A stretch of 64,000 nucleotides of DNA from Arcicella sp034931005. GTDB lineage: Bacteria > Bacteroidota > Bacteroidia > Cytophagales > Spirosomataceae. This document shows, piece by piece, positions 52,677-60,242 of this stretch. The stretch covers positions 1 to 64,000 of the forward strand of contig NZ_JAYGIN010000003.1 in the NCBI RefSeq assembly GCF_034931005.1, given 5' to 3'. How positions within the stretch are numbered: the stretch's first letter is position 1; every line of letters begins with the position of its first letter. A program made the translations under genes and the position numbers. Below the pieces are notes generated by a model that was not told the origin of the DNA, did no database searches, and saw nothing but the letters and a program-made list of their open reading frames with translations.

Positions 52677-52822
52677 AGTCTGATTTTTCGTGGCGGCTTA
52701 AAATCAGACTATTTTTCAAGTTGCAAGAATTTTATAAATCCCTAACACATTTAATCGTTTGAAAATCATTTATCATCGTGGCGGCTTTGATAATTAGAAG
52801 TAGATTTGTGTGATAGGGATTT
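52677..52822 (+). ncRNA. Candidate small RNA: two hairpins with an identical 12-base loop
   Basis: Hairpin 1 has arms AGTCTGATTTT (52677-52687) and AAAATCAGACT (52700-52710). Hairpin 2 has inner arms TTATCA (52770-52775) and TGATAA (52788-52793), enclosed by an outer AAATCCCT.ACACA / TGTG..AGGGATTT stem (52736-52749 with 52807-52822) that ends in a T-run. Both display the same loop TCGTGGCGGCTT (52688-52699 and 52776-52787). The stems are unrelated in sequence while the loops are identical, as expected when a protein or RNA binds the loop. The T-runs suggest plus-strand transcription toward the convergent gene. Confidence 0.5.
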
Positions 52823-52825
52823 TTC

Positions 52826-53188
52826 TTATTCCTTCGTTCCTAACAAATCTTGCCCTTGTACAGATACTTTTATTCCTGAAACTATTCCGTTGACACGAGT
52901 GAAAGTTATTACTGCTCCGAAGTTAGTTTCTTCAAATTCATCCTCCTTTTTACGAGTCAATTTTGTTGCTGGATAACCTACTGCTTGTCCGTATAAATTA
53001 TCATCTTTAAAAAAGATTTTCATTTTTTCTGCAATCGGATTCTCGTCCATTTTATAACTTCCTAAGTAGTCTCTAAACTCTGTTGAATCAGCCGTAATTG
53101 TATTGATATTCATGTGGTTTTTGGAAGACTTTGCAAATGTAGAAAATGCAAAGAATGACACAATTGTGCTAAATATGATTTTTTTCAT
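52826..53188 (-). CDS. Small secreted protein, DUF3471-like
   Basis: This is a 120-residue exported protein with signal peptide MKKIIFSTIVSFFAFSTFAKS. The mature part (YLGSYKMDENPIAEKMKIFFKDDNLYGQAVGYPATKLTRKKEDEFEETNFGAVITFTRVNGIVSGIKVSVQGQ) resembles the small beta-barrel (DUF3471) that often follows beta-lactamase-like or peptidase domains. Here it stands alone. No catalytic residues are evident and the function is unknown. Confidence 0.75.
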   Translation of the reverse strand: MKKIIFSTIVSFFAFSTFAKSSKNHMNINTITADSTEFRDYLGSYKMDENPIAEKMKIFFKDDNLYGQAVGYPATKLTRKKEDEFEETNFGAVITFTRVNGIVSGIKVSVQGQDLLGTKE

Positions 53189-53259
53189 TATTGTAAATAC
53201 AAAATGTTTTGGAGAATGAATATTTATTGTAAATTGGATTGATATTTCATAACTGTTTG

Positions 53260-53322
53260 AATGTTAATGGGTTATGTTATTGTTGTTGAGACAAACAACA
53301 ATAACACAACCCATTAACATTT
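53260..53322. terminator. 28-base-arm hairpin after the GH16 gene
   Basis: The arms at 53260-53287 and 53295-53322 (AATGTTAATGGGTT... and its complement) differ at one position. It is placed directly after the stop of the minus-strand GH16 gene. Confidence 0.8.
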
Positions 53323-53332
53323 CTAAATATTC

Positions 53333-54301
53333 TTATTGAAAAACTCGAACATAATCTACCACTAAATGCTGTGGAAAAATGGTTGAGGCATTGGGGCTTC
53401 CAGGCCAATTTCCGCCAACTGCTAAGTTGATAAGGAGAAAATATTCTTCTTGAAATTCACTCAGACCCGCAGGTGTTGTATCAATGACATGAAATTGTTT
53501 ATCATCTAAATACCAAACGATTTTTCGGGCATCCCATACAATTGAGAACACATGAAATTCGTCATTAAAAACACCTGATGATAATTGTGTACTACCGCCA
53601 TATTGAGCGTGGCTATTGTTATTATCCCAGTGAACAGTTCCGTGTACAGTATTATCTTTACCAGGTCCTCCAACCATTTCCATAATATCAATCTCCCCAC
53701 ATTTTGGCCAATTGACAGAAGTAATATTTTTTCCCAACATCCATAAAGCAGGCCAAATTCCTTGTCCTTTTGGTAATGCTGCTCTAATATCAATTCGACC
53801 ATATTTGAGATTAAATTTATTTTGGGTAGTTAATCTCGACGAAGTATAATTTTGACCGCTGATATTTTCAGTCTTCGCTTCAATAATCAAATAGCCATCT
53901 TTTACCGTTGTATTTTCTTTTTTGTAATACTGTAATTCGTTGTTTCCCCAACCGTTATTATTTCCAATTTCATAATTCCAGTAGGTTTCATTTAGGCTTG
54001 TACCATCAAATTCATCTGCCCAAACCGCTTTTAAATTTGTATAAGTCGTTGGAGTTGTGTAACCTTTTGTAGGAATAATAGAAACGGGTGTTTTTATTGG
54101 ATTGTCATTGTCATCATTAGCATTTGAAACGTATCCAGTAGGCTGGTCGCAAGCTTCAGTAGCGACCACTTTGTTACCCAATCCATCGCTATCGGCATCT
54201 TGATACCATGTAGTTTTTACACAAGGTTCATCGCCTTTGCTACACGAAATATTTAAGGCAATAAATAAGAAAATAGAAAAATTAAGACAGACCTTTTTCA
54301 T
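53333..54301 (-). CDS. GH16-family lipoprotein, laminarinase-like beta-glucanase
   Basis: This is a 322-residue glycoside hydrolase family 16 enzyme, likely cutting beta-1,3- or mixed-linked glucans at the cell surface. A lipobox NISC gives Cys20. A short acidic, calcium-site-like segment (WYQDADSDGLGN) precedes the catalytic domain (about 92-322). The signature CGEIDIMEMVGG places nucleophile Glu203 and acid/base Glu208; GIWPALWMLG and the late YFLLINLAVGGNWPG are conserved. The TlpA gene lies 62 bases upstream on the same strand. Confidence 0.94.
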   Translation of the reverse strand: MKKVCLNFSIFLFIALNISCSKGDEPCVKTTWYQDADSDGLGNKVVATEACDQPTGYVSNANDDNDNPIKTPVSIIPTKGYTTPTTYTNLKAVWADEFDGTSLNETYWNYEIGNNNGWGNNELQYYKKENTTVKDGYLIIEAKTENISGQNYTSSRLTTQNKFNLKYGRIDIRAALPKGQGIWPALWMLGKNITSVNWPKCGEIDIMEMVGGPGKDNTVHGTVHWDNNNSHAQYGGSTQLSSGVFNDEFHVFSIVWDARKIVWYLDDKQFHVIDTTPAGLSEFQEEYFLLINLAVGGNWPGSPNASTIFPQHLVVDYVRVFQ

Positions 54302-54363
54302 GTTGTTTTTGGTTGATTTTGTTTATAAGTATTTATTGAACTAAATTGTTTAAAATCAGATAG

Positions 54364-54906
54364 TTATTTTAAAGCTTTATCCAATGCCGTAGTAATTCTT
54401 TCGCTTTCGCTTGGTCTTGGTGCGTCTTCGTCAATTACCTTTCCATTTTCATCAATCAAAATATAGCGTGGAATAGAGCTTATATTGAAGGTGGCTGGAA
54501 TGGCAGATTCGGAAGGATTGGCAAGTAAAAAGCTATGACCGTCAGGTAGTGCAAATGATTTATTCGCTTCAGCCCAAGCGGCAGATTCTTCGTCTAATGA
54601 GACATACAAAAAGTTGACATCTTTATCCTTATACACTTCACGGAGTGCTTGAGATGCTGGCATTTCTCCCCGACAAGGGCCACACCAGCTTGCCCAAAAA
54701 TCCACATAAGTTACTTTGTGTTTAGTAGTAATGTCTTTAAAATCAACGACTTTGTTGTTTGGGTCAAATAAAGAAGTTGGTGTTGTTTGAGCTGTGGCAG
54801 TTGTTGTCTGACTGTCTGTTGAATTAGTTGTGTCTTGCTTTTTTGAAGTACATTTTGAAAAAAGTAACGCAGAGGCTACTGTCAGCATAATGAAGTGTTT
54901 TTTCAT
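54364..54906 (-). CDS. TlpA-like thioredoxin-fold protein, membrane-attached
   Basis: This is a 180-residue periplasmic thiol-disulfide protein. The active site is DFWASWCGPCRGEMP with Cys75 and Cys78. The N-terminus is a signal peptide; Cys19 (LLFSKC) could be a lipid site but Lys at -1 is atypical, so secretion or lipidation is unresolved. A Thr/Ser/Gln-rich linker (about 22-45) precedes the fold. Such proteins serve cytochrome c maturation or general thiol reduction. The acceptor is unknown. Confidence 0.9.
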   Translation of the reverse strand: MKKHFIMLTVASALLFSKCTSKKQDTTNSTDSQTTTATAQTTPTSLFDPNNKVVDFKDITTKHKVTYVDFWASWCGPCRGEMPASQALREVYKDKDVNFLYVSLDEESAAWAEANKSFALPDGHSFLLANPSESAIPATFNISSIPRYILIDENGKVIDEDAPRPSESERITTALDKALK

Positions 54907-55115
54907 GATTTGGTTTATAAAGATTGGATTTTATTGAGTATTTGTACTAAAATTACTTATAAAGGCTTCAACTCACAATAAATCAAAAAAATATCTAAAT
55001 ATTTATACAAAATAGTATGCTTGCATAACAAATGTTGTAAATTCGTGCCATATTTGAAATATTTTCTAAGCATAACTATTCAAAAACGTCGGGCGGGAAA
55101 CTCGACCAACCAAGC

Positions 55116-56321
55116 ATGAATCAAGCATATATTTATGACGCTGTCCGAACGCCACGTGGTCGTGGGAAATCTGACGGTTCTTTGCACGCTACTCAGCCAA
55201 TTACGTTGGCACAACAGGTTTTGGAACAACTCCGTGACCGCAATAATTTAGATACCAGTCTGATAGATGACGTTATCATGGGTTGCGTAACGCCCATTGG
55301 CGAACAAGGGGCAGATATTGCCCGAACTGCCGTCATTGCGGCTGGTTATGACCAACGAGTAGCGGGTGTGCAAATTAACCGTTTTTGTTCATCAGGTTTA
55401 GAAGCAGTAAATATGGCGGCTGCATACATTATGTCAGGTCAGCAAGAATTGATGATTGCGGGTGGTATTGAGTCTATGTCACGAGTAGCGATGGGTTCAG
55501 ATGGCGGAGCAATGATGATGAATCCGCAATTGATTGCCGAACATAAATTTGTACCACAAGGAATTTCTGCCGATTTAATTGCCACAAAATACGGCTACAC
55601 TCGTGAGGCTGCCGATGCCTTTGCCGTAGAGTCGCAGAGAAGAGCAGCCGAGGCACATAAAGCCAATCGTTTTGCCAAATCAATGTTTACCGTAAAAGAT
55701 GAAATTGGGCTTGATGTTTTGAGTTACGACGAAGGAATGAGACCCGAAACAACGGTAGAATCGTTGGCTAAATTGAAACCATCTTTTGAAATGATGGGGC
55801 AGATGGGTTTGGATAATTTGGCATTGATGAAATATCCAGAATTTAACGAAATAAACCATATCCATCACGCAGGAAACTCTTCACAAATTGTAGATGGTTC
55901 AGCAGGAATTTTGATTGGTAGCAAAGCAATGGGTGAAAAATTAGGTTTGAAACCACGAGCAAAAATCACGGCTTTTGGCGTTTGTGGTTCTGAACCAACC
56001 ATTATGCTCACGGGCCCAGTTCCTGCCACACAAAAGGTTTTGAAACGTAATGGTATGAATATCAACGATATAGATTTGTTTGAAATCAACGAAGCCTTTG
56101 CCGTAGTTCCAATGATGTTTATGGATGTTTTGGGCGTTGACCCTGCTAAAGTAAACGTAAACGGTGGAGCAATTGCTTTGGGACATCCACTCGGAGCAAC
56201 GGGAGCAATTATCTTAATGACGCTTTTGGACGAATTGGAAAGAACAGGAAAAGGTACAGGTTTAGCCAGTTTGTGTATCGGTGGCGGAATGGGAATTGCT
56301 ACGGTGATTGAGAGAGTATAA
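55116..56321 (+). CDS. fadA: Acetyl-CoA C-acyltransferase (thiolase)
   Basis: This is a 401-residue thiolase that releases acetyl-CoA in the last step of beta-oxidation. The catalytic residues are Cys91 (NRFCSSGLEAVNMA), His357 (ALGHPLGATGA) and Cys387 (LCIGGGMGIA). The fadB gene follows 0.66 kb downstream on the same strand, so both serve fatty-acid oxidation. A VapBC-like module sits between them on the other strand. The degradative thiolase assignment (rather than biosynthetic) rests on this context. Confidence 0.93.
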   Translation: MNQAYIYDAVRTPRGRGKSDGSLHATQPITLAQQVLEQLRDRNNLDTSLIDDVIMGCVTPIGEQGADIARTAVIAAGYDQRVAGVQINRFCSSGLEAVNMAAAYIMSGQQELMIAGGIESMSRVAMGSDGGAMMMNPQLIAEHKFVPQGISADLIATKYGYTREAADAFAVESQRRAAEAHKANRFAKSMFTVKDEIGLDVLSYDEGMRPETTVESLAKLKPSFEMMGQMGLDNLALMKYPEFNEINHIHHAGNSSQIVDGSAGILIGSKAMGEKLGLKPRAKITAFGVCGSEPTIMLTGPVPATQKVLKRNGMNINDIDLFEINEAFAVVPMMFMDVLGVDPAKVNVNGGAIALGHPLGATGAIILMTLLDELERTGKGTGLASLCIGGGMGIATVIERV

Positions 56322-56362
56322 ATCAGTGTACAGTTATCAATTAATAGTTAACAGTTCAAAGA

Positions 56363-56743
56363 TTACAACGAATGAGCATCTAATAATTTTAGATTTGGAA
56401 TACCTTGAAAGTCGGAAGTATTGTGAGTAATCAATGTTAAATCATATTCCAAAGCTGTTGCTGCAATGATGGCATCAGGGATTTTGATACGTCGGGAACG
56501 GCGTAAAGCAATAGTTCTCAGAATGATGTCTTCGGTTAAATCGAATACGGTAGAGTAATTGACGAATGAACGAAAAATCTCAATTTTAGGCGTGAGGTAG
56601 CTTAATGATTCGATACGAGTCATTACTGAAATTTGAGGATTATCATTCACGAGTGTATCAATAAAATCAAGACTATTGAGAGGTAGTTTCTCTCCAAAAT
56701 AATCTGATAAAGTATTGGTATCTATTAAATATCTCGTTCCCAT
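56363..56743 (-). CDS. vapC: VapC-type PIN-domain toxin
   Basis: This is a 126-residue PIN-domain ribonuclease, toxin of a type II toxin-antitoxin module. The acidic residues are in the N-terminal YLIDTNTLSDYF (Asp8), in the middle and in KIPDAIIAATALEYDLTLITHNTSDF. It overlaps the antitoxin gene by 19 bases. VapC toxins usually cut initiator tRNA or rRNA; the target here is unknown. Confidence 0.85.
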   Translation of the reverse strand: MGTRYLIDTNTLSDYFGEKLPLNSLDFIDTLVNDNPQISVMTRIESLSYLTPKIEIFRSFVNYSTVFDLTEDIILRTIALRRSRRIKIPDAIIAATALEYDLTLITHNTSDFQGIPNLKLLDAHSL

Positions 56744-56943
56744 TCGTCTCTGCTTTTTTTAGCGTATTCATTAAATCTATCCGCTTCTTCGGCAGAAATG
56801 CTACCTCTGAACATATCAGAAAGTTTTCCTGGAGGTTTAGGTGGTGTTTTTTTTCGAATAATTTTGATAATATTCAAGGCTTCAAGGTCTTCCAAAAGAG
56901 CCATACTTTTAGCCTGCTTCAGTTCAATTGTTAATGTTTCCAT
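56725..56943 (-). CDS. Antitoxin of the VapC-type module
   Basis: This is a 72-residue protein immediately upstream of and overlapping the PIN toxin. The ATG at 56943 (METLTIELKQAKSMALLEDLEAL) fits; 56964 would add seven residues. The short N-terminal half (LTIELKQAKSMALLEDLEALNIIKII) and basic/acidic C-terminal part (KPPGKLSDMFRGSISAEEADRFNEYAKKSRDEWERDI) match small antitoxins that wrap the toxin. The DNA-binding type is not certain. Confidence 0.75.
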   Translation of the reverse strand: METLTIELKQAKSMALLEDLEALNIIKIIRKKTPPKPPGKLSDMFRGSISAEEADRFNEYAKKSRDEWERDI

Positions 56944-56982
56944 ATTAGAAGCGTTTTTTCTCAAAAATACTAAAATAAAACA

Positions 56983-59136
56983 ATGATTTCATACAATATA
57001 AAAAATAACGTAGCTATTCTCAGTATCAATGTGGCGAATCAGCCGATGAATGTGTTGAATAGTGAATCAATGCCAGCCCTTGCGGAGGCTTTGGAAAAAG
57101 CATATTCTGATACGGAAGTAAAAGGAATTGTCATCACTTCTGAACGTCCTGAGTTTATTGCAGGGGCAGATTTGAAGATGATTTTGGAAAATAACGGAAA
57201 AGCTCCCGATGAATTATTAAAACTTTCGTTAGGTCTAAATCATATTTTCCGTAAAATGGAAACCAACGGAAAACCTGTCGTTGCCGCCATGAACGGAACG
57301 GCTTTGGGCGGAGGTTACGAGGTCTGTTTGGCGTGTCATCATCGAGTGGCGTTGAACAATCCCAAAGCGGTAATTGGCTTGCCCGAAGTAACGGTCGGTT
57401 TATTACCTGGTGGCGGAGGAACGCAACGTTTGCCACGCATGATAGGCATGGAAATGGCGGCTCCGTTACTATTAGAAGGCAAAAAAGTTGCTCCGAAAGA
57501 AGCACTTTCATTGGGCTTAGTCAATGAATTAGCAGAAACTTTCGAGGAGATGATGGACAAAGCATTTGCGTTCATCAATGCCAATCCAAACGCTATTCAG
57601 CCTTGGGACGAAGTCAATAGAAAAACGGGAAAAATTCAGGCTCGTGAAAATTATAAAGTTCCCAATGGAAATATTTTAACGCCCAAAGGTTTACAATTAA
57701 TGATGGGTGGAACAGCCATGACTTTGGGCAAAACGCAAGGAAATTACCCTTCGCCAATTGCCATTATGTCTTGCGTTTACGAGGGACTTTTGGTGAATAT
57801 TGATAGAGGAATTGAAATTGAAGCCCGTTATTTTGTGAAAGTTGCCAATTCATCCGTTGCCAAAAACCTAATTCGAACTATGTTTTTTGGTTTGAATGAA
57901 GTCAATAAAGGTGTTGGTCGCCCGAAAGGAATTGACAAAACTGATGTCAAAAAAATAGGTATTTTAGGTGCGGGAATGATGGGAGCGGGTATCGCCTACG
58001 TATCGGCAATGGCAGGAATTCAAGTCGTGTTGAAAGACGTGTCAATGGAAGCCGCCGAGAAAGGAAAAGCCTATTCAAAAGGAATTTTGGATAAAGCGAT
58101 TTCGAGAGGGAAAATGGATTCCTTGAAAGCGGAAGGCGTTTTGAATTTAATAAAACCAACCGATAATTATGCCGATATTGAAGGAGCAGATTTAATCATC
58201 GAAGCCGTTTTTGAGAATCGTGAATTGAAAGCAACGGTAACTAAAGATTCCGAACCATTATTGGCTTCGGGTGGTGTTTTTGGTTCAAATACTTCTACTT
58301 TACCGATTACAGGCTTGGCAAAAGCTTCGGCAAAACCTGAGAATTTTATCGGAATTCACTTCTTTTCGCCCGTTGATAAAATGCAATTGGTAGAAATCAT
58401 CATGGGTAAAGAAACCTCTGATTATGCTTTAGCGGTGGCAATGGATTACGTAAAGAAAATTCGTAAAACGCCAATTGTGGTGAATGATTCGAGAGGATTT
58501 TATACTTCACGAGTGTTTGGAACTTATACTTCGGAAGGTATTGAATTATTGAAAGACGGCGTAAATCCAGTGGTAATTGAGAACGTAGCCAAACAAATTG
58601 GAATGCCCGTTGGACCTTTAGCGGTTTCGGACGAAGTGGCTTTGGATTTAGCCTACAAAATTTCGGGTTCAGCCGTAAAAGATGGCGTACTTTCAGAAAC
58701 TGACACAACCTATCAAGTAAGCAAACAATTTACCGAAATGGGGCGTTTGGGAAAAAAAGCCAAAGCAGGTTTTTATGAATATCCAGAAGGAGGTAAAAAG
58801 CATCTTTGGAGTGGATTAGCTGAACTTTTCCCCGTAAAAGAAGAGCAAATTGTTACCAATGACATCAAGCAAAGATTACTATATCGTCAGGTTTTAGAAA
58901 CCGTGAAGTGTGTAGAAGAAGGCGTAATTCGTACCAATTTAGATGCCGATTTAGGTTCAATCTTCGCTTGGGGATTCCCTCCATATTTAGGCGGAACGCT
59001 TTCATTTGTGGACACAGTAGGGATAAAAACCTTCGTTTCAGAATGTGATAGATTAGCCGATACTTATGGCGAACGTTTTAAACCGACCGCAAAATTGCGG
59101 GAGATGGCGGAAGCTGGGGTTGGGTTTTATGTGTAG
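56983..59136 (+). CDS. fadB: Bifunctional enoyl-CoA hydratase / 3-hydroxyacyl-CoA dehydrogenase
   Basis: This is a 717-residue two-domain enzyme of beta-oxidation. The N-terminal hydratase part (about 1-190) shows the oxyanion segments FIAGADLKMIL and ALGGGYEVCLACHHRVA. The dehydrogenase part (about 320-710) shows KIGILGAGMMGAGIAYVSAMAG, NTSTLPITGLA and IGIHFFSPVDKMQLVEII. It would work with the thiolase upstream. FadB and FadJ are not separable from sequence alone. Confidence 0.93.
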   Translation: MISYNIKNNVAILSINVANQPMNVLNSESMPALAEALEKAYSDTEVKGIVITSERPEFIAGADLKMILENNGKAPDELLKLSLGLNHIFRKMETNGKPVVAAMNGTALGGGYEVCLACHHRVALNNPKAVIGLPEVTVGLLPGGGGTQRLPRMIGMEMAAPLLLEGKKVAPKEALSLGLVNELAETFEEMMDKAFAFINANPNAIQPWDEVNRKTGKIQARENYKVPNGNILTPKGLQLMMGGTAMTLGKTQGNYPSPIAIMSCVYEGLLVNIDRGIEIEARYFVKVANSSVAKNLIRTMFFGLNEVNKGVGRPKGIDKTDVKKIGILGAGMMGAGIAYVSAMAGIQVVLKDVSMEAAEKGKAYSKGILDKAISRGKMDSLKAEGVLNLIKPTDNYADIEGADLIIEAVFENRELKATVTKDSEPLLASGGVFGSNTSTLPITGLAKASAKPENFIGIHFFSPVDKMQLVEIIMGKETSDYALAVAMDYVKKIRKTPIVVNDSRGFYTSRVFGTYTSEGIELLKDGVNPVVIENVAKQIGMPVGPLAVSDEVALDLAYKISGSAVKDGVLSETDTTYQVSKQFTEMGRLGKKAKAGFYEYPEGGKKHLWSGLAELFPVKEEQIVTNDIKQRLLYRQVLETVKCVEEGVIRTNLDADLGSIFAWGFPPYLGGTLSFVDTVGIKTFVSECDRLADTYGERFKPTAKLREMAEAGVGFYV

Positions 59137-59145
59137 GGGTTAAAT

Positions 59146-59176
59146 GGAAAAGGCGAGTCGTGAGGCTCGCCTTTCC
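59146..59176. terminator. GC-rich hairpin terminator after fadB
   Basis: The arms GGAAAAGGCGAG (59146-59157) and CTCGCCTTTCC (59166-59176) are followed by a T-run, between convergent fadB and the Rpn-type gene. Confidence 0.85.
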
Positions 59177-59186
59177 TTTTAGCTCT

Positions 59187-60062
59187 TTATTTTGGGGAAT
59201 TAATTTCTAGTTGTACTGTATTGACAAAATCAACTGATGTTCCACTAAAATTTGCAATATCCTCGATTGAAAACTGCTTACTTGCAAGCATTTTTTTCAC
59301 AGTTTCATATTTGATTCTTAATTCCGCTTCTTCAATTTTCTTTTTCTCATTCTTAACTGCCAAAGCATTTGCTGAAATAATCATTTCATAGTTCAATCGC
59401 TGTTCGGGAGTCATCGCTTTTTTGTCTAATTCTTGAATAGCTACATTCAGCCATTCTTCATTCCAAAACATTGGAAATTGCGTTTGCTCAGTAATTGTAT
59501 GTAAATTTTTCATGGTAAAAATCAATTTATCCAAGTCTGTTTTTATCTCAGCTAATGGCGTATCGAATTTAGCTAATTCTACAGTAACGAACGTCATTTG
59601 GTCGTCAATTAGTTCCCCTTTTTCATTTCTTAAAACGGCAACGTTATGATAATCAAAGATATGTGAAAAAATGTCATTTGCTAAAATACCTATACAGTAA
59701 ATTTTCTGTAAGCCTTCAAAGGTATATTTTCCTTTCTTAACAAGCGTATTAAAACGATAAAGTGCGTAAAATTTCATTCGCTGAATAAACTCAGGGTATT
59801 CACTCAATTGCATTTCAACGATAAAATGATTGTCGTTTTCATCGGTACAAGCTAAGTCATAAATACCGCTTCGACTATCCAAAGTTATGGCGGTCATTTC
59901 ATTTTTGATAAATTCAATTTCTCTAATAGCTACGGGTGATTTTATCAAAGCTTGCAACGCTTTTTTCAAAAAAGTGGTATCACTTTCGTTGCCAAAAGTC
60001 GCTTTAAATCCGTAGTCTGAAAGAATAGAAATAAATCTTTCATTGTCATTGTAGAGTTCCAT
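59187..60062 (-). CDS. Rpn-family PD-(D/E)XK nuclease (PDDEXK_2-like)
   Basis: This is a 291-residue protein of the transposase-labelled PDDEXK_2 group. The N-terminus ISILSDYGFKATFGNESDTTFLKKALQALI is diagnostic. The nuclease core is SGIYDLACTDENDNHFIVEMQL (Asp then Glu-x-Gln). The C-terminal helices contain the repeated KKIEEAELRIKYETVKKMLASKQFSIEDIANFSGTSVDFV tail with a helix-turn-helix-like end. It differs in subfamily from the Rpn protein at 29153. No terminal inverted repeats surround it. Confidence 0.85.
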   Translation of the reverse strand: MELYNDNERFISILSDYGFKATFGNESDTTFLKKALQALIKSPVAIREIEFIKNEMTAITLDSRSGIYDLACTDENDNHFIVEMQLSEYPEFIQRMKFYALYRFNTLVKKGKYTFEGLQKIYCIGILANDIFSHIFDYHNVAVLRNEKGELIDDQMTFVTVELAKFDTPLAEIKTDLDKLIFTMKNLHTITEQTQFPMFWNEEWLNVAIQELDKKAMTPEQRLNYEMIISANALAVKNEKKKIEEAELRIKYETVKKMLASKQFSIEDIANFSGTSVDFVNTVQLEINSPK

Positions 60063-60198
60063 GATGTAAATTGTATGTTTTGATTTTGATAGAACAAAAT
60101 TGTTATTGAAACCAAGTTTGTAGCTTAGTTGATTTCCCTCAAAGATATGACTTCATTTGAATGTCTTGCCAATCAAATCACTCTTTCTGCGTATATTT

Positions 60199-60226
60199 AA
60201 AGGCAAGTTCACAAGAACTTGCCTTT
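60199..60226. promoter_or_regulatory. Hairpin 17 bases before the S9 peptidase start
   Basis: The arms AAAGGCAAGTTC (60199-60210) and GAACTTGCCTTT (60215-60226) with an ACAA loop and short T-run lie in the leader of the plus-strand gene. It could attenuate that gene or terminate upstream transcription. Confidence 0.5.
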
Positions 60227-60242
60227 TTAATTGACCAAATCC

